Below, piece after piece: positions 1-11,782 of a DNA stretch of 64,000 bases. Position 1 is the stretch's first letter, and the number at the start of each line of letters is the position of its first letter. The stretch is from assembly GCA_030248225.1 (NCBI GenBank), contig JASANE010003537.1, positions 1 through 64,000 of the forward strand, read 5' to 3'. The stretch comes from Trileptium ribeirensis (Eukaryota; Nematoda; Enoplea; Enoplida; Thoracostomopsidae). Under the pieces are notes generated by a model that searched no databases, was not told the DNA's origin, and was given only the letters and a program-made list of their open reading frames with translations. The position numbers and the translations under genes are program-made.

Positions 1-68
1 AGGCTTATTTTATTAGGCTTAATCTAGAACTCTATAAGAAAACGTATTACAGACATTGGAACTAACCG

Positions 69-978
69 CTAGACGTGATACATGTTTCCGATTTGGGCAA
101 TGTGTGCACCGACAATATTTTCAGCGAATTGTCGTCGCCATTGAAATTCAATAAGGGTTCGCTGGAGCAGGCTATGAGGAACACCTTGGCGTCGCCGAAT
201 GAAGGTTTTCAAATTTTCTCAGAGACCATCAATGTTTTGCGTATGGGCGTCGGGATTGTCGGGATTAAGAGGAATTGGCGGTTATGGTGGTTGACCGCTG
301 CGTGAGTATATTGCTGGGGGCTAATTAGGCGGCGCAGTCCTTGGATGTAGGTCTGGAAGCTGTCGGTGATGATGCGGGTTCCCGGTCGGATACGTTGAAA
401 TATTAGAGGCATGATTGTGTTGATGGTGCAATTGGGGACGTGGAAAAGTAGACACTTGCCCGTTTGTCGTTCAATCATGCCCACCACCCAACCATGCTGA
501 CGACGTGACATGCCGCTGTTGTAATTTTGTCGAAAAACTTCGACTCGTCAACTTCTACGTCGATACCGGGGCCGCCCAACATGCTGTTTTGCCAATTATC
601 ACGGTCGTAAGCCACAGCGACATCCCTACAGTAGTTGTACCAGTTCGTAATAGTATCTGTGGCGATCCCTGTTTGCAAGCGAATGAAGTTTAACGGGAAG
701 TTGTTGATGTAGCCGAAAATGATCACGAGTGTCGTTTCCAATGTGATCCGGTGACCGGCAAAAAATGAGCCGCTTCGAATAGATAATTTGGCTCGGCAAC
801 TTTTACAGCGCCATTCGTACTTGTCAAGGCGCGCGAGGTCATTACGCGTAGCCAAATACATCGCGTCGCCACATGTACATTGTTGGTTGTTAGCGATAAG
901 TCTCCATTCGGCAAGCAGAACAATAGTATCTTCATATGTACTTGTTCTACGCATAGTTTGGTTATAGGTCATGCGCAA
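69..978 (-). pseudogene. Merlin (ISXO2/IS1016-type) transposase, broken
   Basis: This is a DDE transposase relic of the Merlin superfamily, whose intact enzymes cut and paste DNA. Reading down the minus strand, a zinc ribbon comes first (CTCG, then CKSC about 35 residues later). It is followed by the conserved block RSGSFFAG and then the first catalytic Asp/Glu region, VEVDESKF. Next come GWVVGMIERQTGK and RPGTRIITDSFQTY, the next catalytic block, and then PDAHTQNIDGL and KTFIRRRQGVP. The C-terminus near LIEFQWRR ends at TAG (69-71). Total length is about 300 codons, normal for the family. Three lesions kill it. One base is missing near 521-526, just after DESKF. A second frame change lies near 266-272. 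A TGA at 219-221 stands where a Trp is usual before the last conserved block. Terminal inverted repeats were not identified. The family call is firm; the exact start (978 or 972) is uncertain. Confidence 0.9.
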
Positions 979-1509
979 ATTGTTAATATCAGGTTCAGGA
1001 AGTATAGTATTAAGGGGCGAAATGTTAAATCTGTATTTTGAGGTCTGCCACGTGCTGCCATAGCTTAATATTATGCTGTAAAATATAAAAAATGGAAAAA
1101 AAACATCAATCGATCAATTGAGCGTTCCCAAAGGTTCACTTCCGAAGTGGTTAACTGTTCTTGCGGATAACTTCAGAGGGATGCCAGATATATCGATATG
1201 AATGGTACCATTGAGTTTCTCCCGTAATGCTGGATCGATCTAGGTGCATCATGTCTATTTTGCAAATTTTTTTTTCAAAATTTTCAGGTACATTTCACAG
1301 ATTCATTGGGCAATAACAGAAAAAAATGAAAAATTTTTTCGGAAAATGGTCGTATTCCGTATTTTTGAACTCAGCTCGTCGAGCTGAGTCGATTGGTACC
1401 AATTTCAGCGGCGTGCGACCCCACCCCAAACAGCGCCGGAATTTGCGTTATAGCGTATTTGTCCATTTCCCACGTTTGTCTGAGTTCATCAAATGGCATT
1501 CTGAACAGG
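979..1509. other. Non-coding stretch, no gene seen
   Basis: AT-rich sequence with no convincing exon. Around 1371-1386 there is a short perfect palindrome (CAGCTCGTCGAGCTG). The surrounding text loosely resembles the F5 foldback family described at 19551 and 40644, so this may be an old F5 fragment. Confidence 0.5.
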
Positions 1510-1625
1510 AATGTTGGCGGTTTACGCGAATGGTAAATCGCGTTTTCACTTGTATGTGATCAGCAATATGCGATTCTACATCGCAAAATATTGATCGGGA
1601 ACAGCGGTGTACGTGTGCATAAGGG
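1510..1625 (+). repeat. Dispersed repeat R8, copy 1
   Basis: This block matches the reverse complement of 47520-47645 over about 110 bases. Shared words include AATCGCGTTTTCACTTGTA, CTAAATCGCAAAATA-like text and GAACAGCG. The two copies lie 46 kb apart in opposite orientation, so this is an interspersed repeat rather than a local duplication. The element ends are not defined and no coding capacity was found. Confidence 0.6.
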
Positions 1626-2660
1626 AAAATCTTGATTTGTTCGCCTTCATAGCTTTTACGATCGTGAACTGACTTGACACAATAACAACCCAGGTGTGCG
1701 CAAATAAAGTATACTTACGCACAGTTATAAACAAAATTCACAATATCTGCCGAATATCTGGTTAGAACAGACAAGTACACTTTCGGCATAGGCGCGCATC
1801 CGGGGGGAGTTTTGACGCCCCCCGCCCAAAAAAGAAATATAAACACTTGGTAATTTGATACCCAAATCCCTGGTTAATTGTTCCCCCAAACATTTCGCGC
1901 CCCCCTCCGTCCAAATTTACCGTATCCCCGCAAACCTAGGAAGGAACCTGCGGCACCGATTTTCCCTAATCTGAACGGAATACCTAAGTCTGTTGAAATT
2001 TATAGACAAATTTTATTGATTGTAAACTTTATACTGCAGGTTCTTATCCAACTAGACTCTGAAATCTATAAAAAATTCTTGTAAAATTCGTTTAGGCTAA
2101 TATAAAATGCTCATGACCACAATACATAATTTCATTAGAGCGCGCAGTATGTATTCATGGATATAATACCATTACGTCATACGATATAGCTGTCCATGGG
2201 GCAACGGTAGGTGCAATATGATTTCATGCTTGATTGGGTTGGTGTGCAAAAGAGCGACGTGATATAATGTACTGATGTATGCAGCAGAATGCAACTGATC
2301 TTCCGTGCGATGGTCTTTCGCTTATATAATAATTATATTAATGTGCCAATTCGTTATATTATGTTACATCTTCATTATAACTGATTTGAACGCTTATCTA
2401 ATTCCCAGTTCACCACATTTTGTTTCGTTAAATGGTTTATTGTGGGTTTTGGTTTCGAAACTGATGAGATAGCTAATATACAACGATTGCCTTAACCAAA
2501 ATAGTCATGATGATGTTCGCCTGTATCGTTTATTGCTAAGCAACATCATTACGACCGTTATGAACGCAAGAAAAGCCGCGAGGCTGCGACAAGCAAATTA
2601 CCTTTAATAAATAAGCTTTAGAATCGCTTTTACACTTTTTACACCATTTTACATTTATGT
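1626..2660. other. Non-coding stretch with a C-rich patch
   Basis: No gene recognised. Positions 1795-1940 hold a GC-rich, C-run-rich patch of the kind seen in several repeat remnants here (5090-5160, 27000-27040, 28300). The remainder is AT-rich and looks unique. Confidence 0.45.
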
Positions 2661-2921
2661 GAATGCCATATTCCGTCGTTGATGTGTCGTATTCGGTCGT
2701 GGGTGTGTCATAATCCGTTGTGTGTGTTATATTCCGTCGTGAATGTGTCCTATTCCATCGTTAGTGTGTCATAATCCGTTGTAGGTGTGTATGTCGTGAA
2801 TGTGTTGTATTCTGACGTGAGTGTGTCAAATTCTGTCGTGGGTGTGTCATATTCTGTCGTGTCTGTCATATTCCATCGTAAGTGCTTTATGTTCTGCCGT
2901 GGTTATGTCACATTCCTACGA
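2661..2921 (+). repeat. 21-bp minisatellite, about 12 units
   Basis: Tandem units end in CGT or TGT and follow the pattern GNGTGTCATATTCCGTCGTG. Most units are exactly 21 bases, with a few of 15 or 19. Units are diverged by substitutions such as TATTCC to AATCC, so the array is old. Because 21 is a multiple of three, frames stay open through parts of it and give a spurious short reading frame from 2821. Confidence 0.85.
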
Positions 2922-4696
2922 GGGTAGGCCACATATACATTATCTGTTATGTCTGTTTTCATACAATGCTCTAATATGTCATCGAATTCTTATTATCGTT
3001 GGTAATTGTGACCAACCGTTTTTGCATGGAAGACGATGAACAATTTTGCAAAATATCTAAGAAGGTTAAAAGTGACGTTTGGCGATACATTCCACCACCT
3101 CTTGATGTATTCCTTAATGGAGTAGCAAACGACCAACTGTCAGTGTGTAGTTAGAAATTGGTTTAGTGAACGTTTTTGTGAAGTCTAGTTTAAAACTAAA
3201 TAAGCACTAGCATTACTGTGTAAAATGATGATAACTACTTGGGGCATGATAATCGTAGGAGGTTGGTTAATTTCTCTTGTTTGAACCAGGGTTGTCATAA
3301 TCATCCTCATAATATATTGGTTCTTCACCTATTCAGTATTACACGAACCGGTTCGGCAGCAAAACTACATGAAACGGACATACTTCATTTTTGCTTCATT
3401 ATTTATTTATGTATTTGTGTGCTTGTTTCTGCATTGTGGCAATCAGTGCAATGTCTTCCAAAGTACATTGCGTTGGTTTGTAAATTGCGGTATGCCATGT
3501 GTATGTGTTCTTTATTTAGCGGACGCATGTATTTTTCGTATGTGTTTAATCATTGTGTTTTACTTACGCACAGGACGGTTTGCATTTTGGATTAAAGTGA
3601 TTAGTGGTAGGCAGTTTAAACCAGCAACAAATCTATAGAAGGAATAGTCTTGATGATGTAGGTCTTTTCGGAAATGCATCTGATTTTTTTTCGTTACTTA
3701 GATGACTGTATTATTTCAATGGTCTACTTTAGCATGAAAGCTATAACGAAATGATTGTTTGTAATTTTTCCATCTCTAAATAAAGTTTTATGGGCTTATA
3801 AATAAAGTTTCTCATCGCTAGCCTCCCGATGATAACTATTATTACACGTGAACGTGATGCGGGGAGTCCAGTATCGGCATATGATGACAGAGTCCGACAT
3901 GGTTTTTCGCTAAGGTGATCGAGCGTTATGCTGTGCTTGTGTACGCAATGAGATAAACGGCAGAAAAGCCCAGCATGTCACTAATTACATTCTCTAACCA
4001 GCATGAGTGGCCAGGTCAAGTCCTTCCGTTGAAGCCTTTTGTCGCGTTGAACTCTTTCCCGCACATTGCGCTACTGCCATCAACCTGTCACTGTTAGTCG
4101 TCTCCCATGTCCCACCACGGAGAAGTGAGACCAATCTCAGTATTCGCCAAAAATGACTCTCGACACTTTCTCGCAGCTTAATGGCGACCTGGCTCGAAAG
4201 AAATATGTTTTAAAAATAGAATTTGATATTAATCTTGATAGCTCTAAACTCGGTCGGAATGCGGTAGTAATGCCTACTGTGTCTTCCAGAGGAGAAAAAT
4301 AGAATTGCTTATGTGGCATGATGTCTTGCTCTCGCATAATTCTGAGACACTCGTTTCTTTTTAAGGTTTATTTTAGAGTTCAGACATAGAAAATTGAGCC
4401 TAATAATATTTCCGTTTTTATTTGTATCATGTTTTTTTATAAATTTTTTGGGTTCTTTTTTAGAAAAGCAGTTATAATGCACATTCTTTGATGACGAACG
4501 AATTGGGTGTTCGCAACATGAGGAAACGGACGAAAGTACGTTCAAAGTGATGTTAACGAGCAGTTTTAATATCGCACCGTGGTTCGCTGGTAGCTTCTGT
4601 AAACCGCTCATTCATACAAACGTAACTGTTTTTCTGAAATCCGATTCTGAAGCTACATTGATAAAACATAAAAATTTGCTTAAATGTCACTAAATA
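2922..4696. other. Non-coding stretch, one weak small reading frame
   Basis: No recognisable gene. The frame 3975-4097 (+), 40 codons plus TAG, has a fairly natural composition (HEWPGQVLPLKPFVALN), and an acceptor-like TCTCTAACCAG lies inside it. It has no homologue that I recognise. Positions 3239-3640 hold overlapping AT-rich frames that look like chance. Confidence 0.4.
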
Positions 4697-5164
4697 CCGA
4701 TCCGGGGTTATTTTAGGCCCTCCCAGATAGGGGTCAGTAAACGGAAAAATTTACTGACCCCTAAGGGGTCAGTAGCAAGGGGTCATTTCGGAAACTAGGG
4801 GTCATGACCCCTTAAGGGGTCAGTAATTTTATAAAAATTAATACATTTTTTCTTTCAGGTGTCCTAACATACCTCTGTGGCGCTGGTTTTTTTTTTCAGT
4901 TTTTGGCCATATTATATAGTATACATGCATATTTTAGGTTTGGTGACCAAATTGATTGTTTAGCCTACGATATGCGTGTATATGAGTTAGAAATTTTCTA
5001 GTGACCCTTAAGGGGTCAATTTTTTTGAAAAAAAAACGTAAATTTTAAGGGGTCGTTTTTGCGAAAAAGTAGGGGTCGGTGTCTAGGCGGGAGCTCGCCG
5101 GGAGGGGGGGGAAGCCGATCCTTGGGGTCCCCCCCTTCCCCCCTCTAAAATAAGCCCGGCCGAT
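4697..5164. mobile_element. MITE with 15-bp inverted ends and a 5-bp target duplication
   Basis: The left end is CCGGGGTTATTTTAG (4702-4716). The right end is CTAAAATAAGCCCGG (5145-5159). They are inverted copies matching at 14 of 15 bases. CCGAT directly flanks both ends (4697-4701 and 5160-5164), as expected for a target-site duplication. The 458-bp interior has no reading frame and repeats the word GGGGTCA/TGACCCC many times, often as back-to-back palindromes such as GACCCCTTAAGGGGTC. A 5-bp duplication limits the superfamilies possible, but I do not recognise the termini. Confidence 0.8.
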
Positions 5165-8017
5165 TAGTATCGTTTCGAATATATTACTTTTGCTAACTGG
5201 TTTAAAGGCTTGCATTGAAAGAAATGAATTTTGATATATAATAATTTTCGTCATCCCCGCTTATATGGTTTTTTTACCCGTTTCACATCACCTTTTTAAA
5301 TTCGGTACCTCTCGCTTAAGTTTTTCGGTTGGAACGTGTAATATACTTTTGAAGTAAAAATTATAAGTAACTTGGTACATGTGTAGTTAATTGTTTTCAA
5401 GCCTTGGCTTTAATCCATAGATTTGCCATTTTATCTATGTTACAATAATAGAAATCACCGTATTATCAAGTCTTTTTCGATTTATTTTTCGTAACGATTA
5501 GATTTTTCGCAATTATTCGGTGATTTTGTTTAGCTGCTACTTCGTTGGTGCCTTAACTGGGCAGTAAGCTCTGTTACCTTAATGACTAAATTGTTTTTCT
5601 GCTTGGCGCTGTGTAGAATATCTTAATCTTTACATGTCTATAATATTGAAATAATAATTTCGAAATATATTTCAAAACAATGTAATGTATATTTCGAGAA
5701 AACGGTTGAGTAACTGGGCTCTCTATTCGCTGAAAATTTTGGAGAGGACATTTTGGCAACAGAAAAGCGGTTAAAAATCCCATGAGGAACGCTTCCGAAA
5801 CGCTTTTGATGGAGGAAAAACGTATTTAAAAGCAAATTTTGAGAAAATTTCCAACATTTATGGATTTATAACGGATTTTTTCTACAAATTTTGATCAAAT
5901 TTTATGTACTTTTTACTAATTGGAAACAAAAAAATTTGCCGAGAGGCAATGAACGGGGGGGGGGGGAGCCAAAAATTTTGGCGGGGGCCATAAACCAGGA
6001 GGAACCAAAAAATACCAGGAGGCCCCCCACCCAATTTGGATAGCCTAGAGTAATGTGTACAGCTACAAACTCTAATGCATATCAGACAACCATAATATTG
6101 TAATTTACAAAAAAGGTAGATTAACGCGGCTCTGCTGCAATACTGTATCAGAAAAAGAAGGGTTTGTAGCTAAGAAAGGCGTCATCCAGTAATGGGCTAA
6201 CGATTCGGTTCCTGTAGCATGGTCAGCGCAGCCACAGTGGCTTTCGTTGGGCACCCAAAATATTTATAACTCTTGTACTAAAATGCGTTATGACATTGGT
6301 GTAACATCCAAAAAATTATATTAATCCGTAATTCTGATTGAATGACACTGGAAAATTGCAGGCAATCTCCGTTCGACATAATTATACTTGCACAGCGATA
6401 GATGATGAATCATATTTTTGCGGTCATATATTATCATTTACAGCAGTTGCACAAAACTACGTAATTAAATTTGTAACAGATCCGTTCTGGATCGTCACGC
6501 CGTAGTTTAATTCTTACCATAGCCTAATGGGCAACGTTATCGACTAGTGTGTTCTAATGCGCCTATGGTCATGGAGTTATTATCTAAGCGTACCATTATC
6601 CTTGATTAACTCTTCTTACGAACGACTAAAACATCATCAGAACTGTATTATTGATGTACAAATAGCTCGCAAAATCATTGTGAATATTACCTTATCTAGC
6701 AGCTTGGATGATCCTGTAGGATATACCGGACCCATGACCACAACTTCATCTATAATTATAATTGTACGAAATGAGTATAAATTACCACCGTATGCTAGGT
6801 TTGTATGATTTGTATTTTACCACTGAATTACCACCGCCAATTCCATAATACCACCACTGAATTTAGTAATAATTCATATATAGTTAAAGATTTAAAATTC
6901 GGGGGGGGGGGGTAGGTATAAATAGGGTTTTGGAAAGATAAGACTTAAGGATATTAAAAAATCAGGAAAATTGGAACAAAATGATCGGGATGAGCGACGG
7001 GATTAAAAAATTTAGTTCCCGTAGACTGACGCTCGTAAAATTTTGCGACCAGATTAGTTACCCTAATTCGAAAGAATTCACGAATTTTCTTCGGTTTGGG
7101 ACCGCTGCCAGTTCACGGTAGCAGTTCCAATTTTAGAATTTAATTGGCGAAAACAGCAAAACACTTCTGTATTGATTAAACGGTCTCCGATTGGTCAGAG
7201 ATCGAAATCAAAGAAACCGACAGTCGGGGTTAGTTAGTTTTACGAGTCAGTGTGACTTCGGAGTTTGAAATTTTGAACAAACGTCCGGCGCGGGCGCTTA
7301 CTTTTAAACAGCGAATTTATGTCAGTTTGTTCACGGTTTTTGGCTCGCGTGGTTCTGCTCGTGAGTGGCCCACTTAGTAAATTTATCACTCTAGTTGAAG
7401 TCATTCTGGCTCCCATCGGTCGTGAATTTAGGCATCAAATATACACGATTCTTGCAGATACAATTCTCTATATTCTTGAGACGAGCTAGGAACTGATCTT
7501 GAACCGACCGCGGTTAAATAAATTTGTAGGGATAACCTTTGAATTTATTCTCGTCGAACCTTGGCGTTGTTTTTGAATTCAAGAATTTTAATAAGTTTTA
7601 CGCATGGTTTTTCTTGTAGGTTTTTTACTCAATTCACTTAGGGACGGGTTTGCACGTTGAGAATTTATAGACGGGACCAAATTTAATTAAACTGCGCTAG
7701 CACCAAATTCCCCCCGGTAATTTTGTTTGAATTTTAGCAGTCAATACACATATACTAGAGTTATAAAAGCGAAGCCTTAGGACCCCATATCGATGAGGCC
7801 CGAAATGCCGCATTTCGGTAATAACGACTCAGGAGGCAAGCACCTTGAGTAACAATATACTCTATGTCTTTAGGAGACATTAAAACTTAAAATATATTTG
7901 TAATACCGTTCCCTGGCCCTGAGCCCGATCCAGCAACTTCATAAAATAGTACAAAATCTCCGATAACAATAATCATTAAGTTCCCCATGTTTGAAAAGCT
8001 AGCATTGTGTACAAAAG
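5165..8017. other. Long stretch without a recognised gene
   Basis: Mostly AT-rich. A G-run lies at 5957-5968 inside a GC-rich repeat remnant (5940-6045), and another at 6901-6912. The frame 6557-6808 (+), 83 codons, has natural-looking composition but matches nothing I know. Positions 6960-7860 have a different texture (more GC, many CG dinucleotides, a promoter-like TATAAATAGGG at 6917) and could be part of a retroelement, but no terminal repeat or primer-binding site could be paired. Confidence 0.4.
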
Positions 8018-8575
8018 TTAATGATAAAATTTTATAGGAAATGTTAATTCTCTGTTATGATAGGAGATAGGAAATCGGTTTCGACGTATTTTTACTTTAT
8101 GTCCGAGTGCAATTAAGATACCCGCACTGCATACCCTTTTGCTTCGTAGTGACTCACCAGTGTAGTGCTGAAAACCGCTGAAATGACAGAGAAATATACG
8201 CTTGAGCTGAGACGCAAAATTGCAATATATAAGGTTATGCACATCGAATGTGAAGTTTATTGTTGATGGATACCGAGTATGGATGAGGTTACCAAGTGAA
8301 TCATTCGCAACATCCTTATTAAAATTGCCTATTGTGGGCGTCGGATCCACACAGTACTTTCGACCTCCCTCCCAGGCCGGCAACAACATCCTTGTTCCTT
8401 GCATGTTAAATAATTTTGACTGACTTTTGCCAATACGACACGCTTTGCCAATCAAAGTATGTATTGTAAAGCCCGATGAACTCGCCTTCGGATAAGTTTG
8501 AGTCGAGTGCAATAAAAGCGACCGCGTCGACTTGCCGCTCAGAATTTCTCTGCATTGTTGAAGTACGTATAGTTA
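8018..8575 (-). CDS. Uncharacterised open frame, possible coding sequence
   Basis: The frame stays open for 185 codons from a stop at about 8576 to TAA at 8018, unusually long for DNA this AT-rich. An in-frame ATG lies well inside, and no clear upstream start is visible. Composition is balanced and codons are not repeat-like (for example NMQGTRMLLPAWEGGRKY). No domain, signal peptide or membrane segment is apparent. Inside the frame, a good acceptor (CTCTGTCATTTCAG) and a GTGAGT donor lie only 20 bases apart near 8140-8190, so part of it may be spliced. The right edge meets the MITE at 8580. It could be a degraded gene or chance; I do not recognise it. Confidence 0.25.
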
Positions 8576-8579
8576 CAAT

Positions 8580-8895
8580 CAGAATTAAGTGCTCAAAAAT
8601 CGATCGAAGCTTCTTTCGATTTCGATGGTTTGGGTTTAAACAAAAATCGATGGTCTAAAGGTAAGTCCATTAATTCTACGAATTTCGATTGCGCAAAATA
8701 AATAAATTTAATAAAAATGTTAATTAGCGTTCAATTTTTTTGTATTTTATGATTTTCGATTGTGTTGAAATAAAAACTATTTTAATAAAAATGTTAGTTT
8801 GCGTTTAATTTAACGAATTTCGTTTAAACGAAGATCGATCGATTGCGTTTTCGTTCGATTTCGTCTGTGTTCGATTTTATAAGCACTTAATTCTG
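8580..8895. mobile_element. MITE, CGATCGA-rich family, copy 1
   Basis: The left end CAGAATTAAGTGCT (8580-8593) is repeated in inverted form at the right end, AGCACTTAATTCTG (8882-8895). Just inside both ends the text continues AAAATCGATCGA-like, and the 316-bp interior is rich in TTTCGATTTCGAT. No convincing target duplication was found. The element at 62821-62937 shares the AAGTGC...AATCGATCGA layout, so the two look related. Confidence 0.65.
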
Positions 8896-9712
8896 AGTGT
8901 GTCAGTCTGACCCAAGTAGGATACGAAATTGAGCGCCTGGATTTCGTTTACCTGTTACCAATATTACTTAGGAACAAGATGAATTTGGAGATTCTGTGTA
9001 ACTATTAAATTTCTAACACGGATTGTCAGAACATAGAAAATTACAACAAATATGAACTATTTTTACCAGCTGTCGTGCCATGTCATTGAGTTGCATCGTA
9101 CCGAAACATAGTGAATCGTAACGCACCGCACTGTTATATTGAAATATTGGTTGTTGTATAATGGTAATTAATTGATGTATGTTATTGATGTATGGAGATG
9201 TTCTATTTATACTTTGTCGTATTTAACCCACAGTAGATTAGTTGTAGAATACGATAAAAAATCAAATTACTCTGTACTGTTCGTATTCTCTTGCCATAAG
9301 AGCGTATGCACCCTACTTATTCTGTGCGTACTCTTATGTCCTATTGCGTTATTTGTATTTGTTACGTACTTTCTGTTAGCCTTCAGCTTACCTGGACCGT
9401 CCAATTGGCATTGAGCTATCAGTTAGCTCCTGGCGCACTGTTAGCTGTATCGTAGAGAGCCCGCACGTTTCTCCGGTTTCTTTTAGTAAGGTGGGCGCAG
9501 CCGTCCTTTGAATAGAATATTCAGGAAAACCGAGCGTTATCGAACTAGTTATGGCTGTGTAAGTTTATTAGGAAAGCTATGACCCTCCTTTTGTTTTAAC
9601 CCTAAGTGCATGCACCGTTCTCGTGTCATATATTGAATGTATATATTCGCGTGCAATAATTTTGGGCACCACACATGATATCCATAGCTAAATGGGACGA
9701 AGCGATTCAAAG
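8896..9712. other. Non-coding stretch with a possible untranslated exon
   Basis: No coding frame seen. At 9463-9485 there is a strong acceptor (CTCCGGTTTCTTTTAG), and at 9559 a good donor (GTAAGTTT). The 73 bases between are closed in all three forward frames but contain ATGGCTGT at the 3' end, so this could be a 5' untranslated exon of the plus-strand gene at 11354. That is inference only. Confidence 0.3.
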
Positions 9713-10009
9713 TTAAACATCCAGGGATTGTCGGACCCTGGTGGGGCCAATGTGGCTATAATTTATCGTGGTCCAATAACCCGCAACGATGTAACTGATT
9801 ACAATAAATTTCCAGGTGAGACCATGATACAAACAGCGATATGGTCTGTTTCGCCTTAGAGCAGGTGACGCAGTCAACCACCCTGGGGACCTCAAAAGTA
9901 GTACAACGTAGGCGACGTGCGCCGGCGGGATCTGAGCATGTTTCGTCAAGCGCTTCTGCGGCTTGCTAAGCTCCATTACACCCTGGGTCGGATCGTCAGA
10001 CGATTCCAT
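9713..10009 (-). CDS. Candidate coding exon, GC-rich block
   Basis: The 170 bases at 9840-10010 are clearly richer in GC than the surroundings. On the minus strand they open with ATG in good context (GATATGG) and read MESSDDPTQGVMELSKPQ and onward, with natural composition for about 40 codons. The rest of the frame is less convincing. A second minus-strand frame (about 9975-10140) and a plus-strand frame across the same block are also open, so strand and frame are unsure. No family is recognised. It might be the first coding exon of a gene running left, or an old transposon piece. Confidence 0.22.
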   Translation of the reverse strand: MESSDDPTQGVMELSKPQKRLTKHAQIPPAHVAYVVLLLRSPGWLTASPALRRNRPYRCLYHGLTWKFIVISYIVAGYWTTINYSHIGPTRVRQSLDV

Positions 10010-10904
10010 ATCAATAATCTAGGTCCGCTCTTGAGGTTGCGATAACTGAGGTCGTACGGGGACTTCGTTTGGAAGTTGCGTGGTGTAGTAGTCTCGAATA
10101 TTACAAAAGCAAAAGCTTCAGTTACATAATTGCAGCACCTCCCTTTCTATTCGCTTAACTAAGGCTATAACGTATAAATAATGCTAATTCAACCGAAACC
10201 AGAAATAGTTAAGATGTCAAGCCATGGTTACGATAAACATTTCAAACGCCTAGCCGTGCTATTGTAACAGTCATCAGTATAAGACGAATTTAAGGTCTTA
10301 GCAGGGAGTTCATAAGCCACGCACACGAAACAGTGTTACAACCTATGTGGTGAACGTTTTTACTTAGGCTATCAGAGGAAGCTAAAACATCATAATTTAT
10401 GACGGGAATCGATTGTCTCGGCTGTGGAGCAAATGTTTGCACATACGGCAACAACGTAACCTGCAGACATCAACCGAATAGATAAAATGCCAACATTCAT
10501 AACTGCGCCTGCTTAGCTTAATAAATTATTGTACACGCCATTTTTAGTATCAACTTTGATCACCAAAACGGAGAAAAGTTACCATGGTTCACTGATAGAA
10601 TGGGGGACATGACATGAACCTTTTTCCTATTGCACCACTCACACGGCAATTCAAAATAAAATTAGCTCAACAAACAATATATCTATTAAAACACTCTATC
10701 ATTGAATTTTTGAAACATAATACTACATACAGTAGCGTGCAGTTGGCACCATTAAAAAGGCATAGCGGCCCGTTTAGTGGGCGATGTCTCATCATCTATA
10801 TAGTTGTTATTGGTGTGCTGCCTTTATCATTATTTGTCCAGCAAGGTTGGGTTAAAATGGGTTTTTGAATGGGTCCATTAGACACAGAATACTATTAACG
10901 GTAA

Positions 10905-11330
10905 ATTTCCGTAACCGCTCAAGCTATATGGGTGTTTTAGTTTCATTTTGTAATGCAGTATATCCTCTATGTAGCTGCTAATAATTGTCATTGTTAACAG
11001 CGCAGATTGCGTCAGTTGGGTTTTGAATGGCCCACGAAACTCAAAATACACCAAAAACGGAAATATCTCTGCGACCACTCTCATTTTGGTATCGTTTTGT
11101 AGAGCAATTCATCCTTTGTGCAGCTTCAAATTGTAAGTTCCTAATTATTCAATAGAGGATATCTCTTCAACTATTCAAGCTAAATGGCTAATATTCACTA
11201 TTCAAGCTAGATGGCTAAATAGATAGCTCATTTTGGAAGGTTTCAGTTCAATATAGCAGTTTGCGTGTCTCTAAATAACTTATTCAACACTCAGATTTCT
11301 TCACCTTAGCGATGAGACAAGCTACTAGTA
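10905..11330 (+). repeat. Degenerate tandem units of about 155-165 bp (repeat R6)
   Basis: Three diverged units recur. Landmarks are GGGTTTTTGAATGGG (10858) against GGGTTTTGAATGGC (11020), and CTCAAGCTATATGGG, CACTCTCATTTTGG and CTCATTTTGGAAGG at matching places. Related text lies at 37845-37985 and 38395-38480, so the family is dispersed. It sits immediately upstream of the four-exon gene. Confidence 0.55.
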
Positions 11331-11353
11331 TCCCATTCCGTGCATTTTTCTAG

Positions 11354-11442
11354 TGTGTTCACCTCCTAAAAATAATAGAGATAAATGTGGAATTTCTTAT
11401 GTTGACTCAAAAGTCACGCAGCAGCTACAGAGCAATGCAGAG
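11354..11442 (+). CDS. Exon 1 (first one visible) of an unknown four-exon gene
   Basis: The acceptor TGCATTTTTCTAG precedes 11354 and the donor GAG/GTAAGT follows 11442. The 89 bases enter with two bases of a split codon and leave in phase 0. They read CSPPKNNRDKCGISYVDSK and onward to SNAE. Only this frame is compatible with the next exon, which also starts in phase 0. At least one exon ending with a single extra base must exist upstream and was not found. The protein is not recognised; the segment is polar with no membrane part. Confidence 0.6.
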
Positions 11443-11782
11443 GTAAGTTTACTGTCACGTAGGGTAAACCTAGCGGTTACTCCTTCTGTTTAAAGTGCGT
11501 TTAAATGTCCAAATCGCTTGTGACGGTTATAATAGAGATTTTTGTAGTGCGAAAGCATCGCATGTTAGAAGGAAATTTCCCACATACTGATACGCGCAAA
11601 ATTACACATAATCTTTGCTCCTACATTCTTCTACATATTATATTAAGATACTGCATTAACGATATCTTAGAACTAACAAATCTCGATTGTGGTGACTAAG
11701 TATACCATTTTAGTTTCAACTATTTACATTAATTTATATTTCTACAGATGTTATATCAGTAATCGTTTTATATATATTTCAG

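Noticed and set aside
2661..2921. CRISPR-like array
   Set aside because: Units are contiguous with no spacers and the genome is animal; it is a minisatellite.
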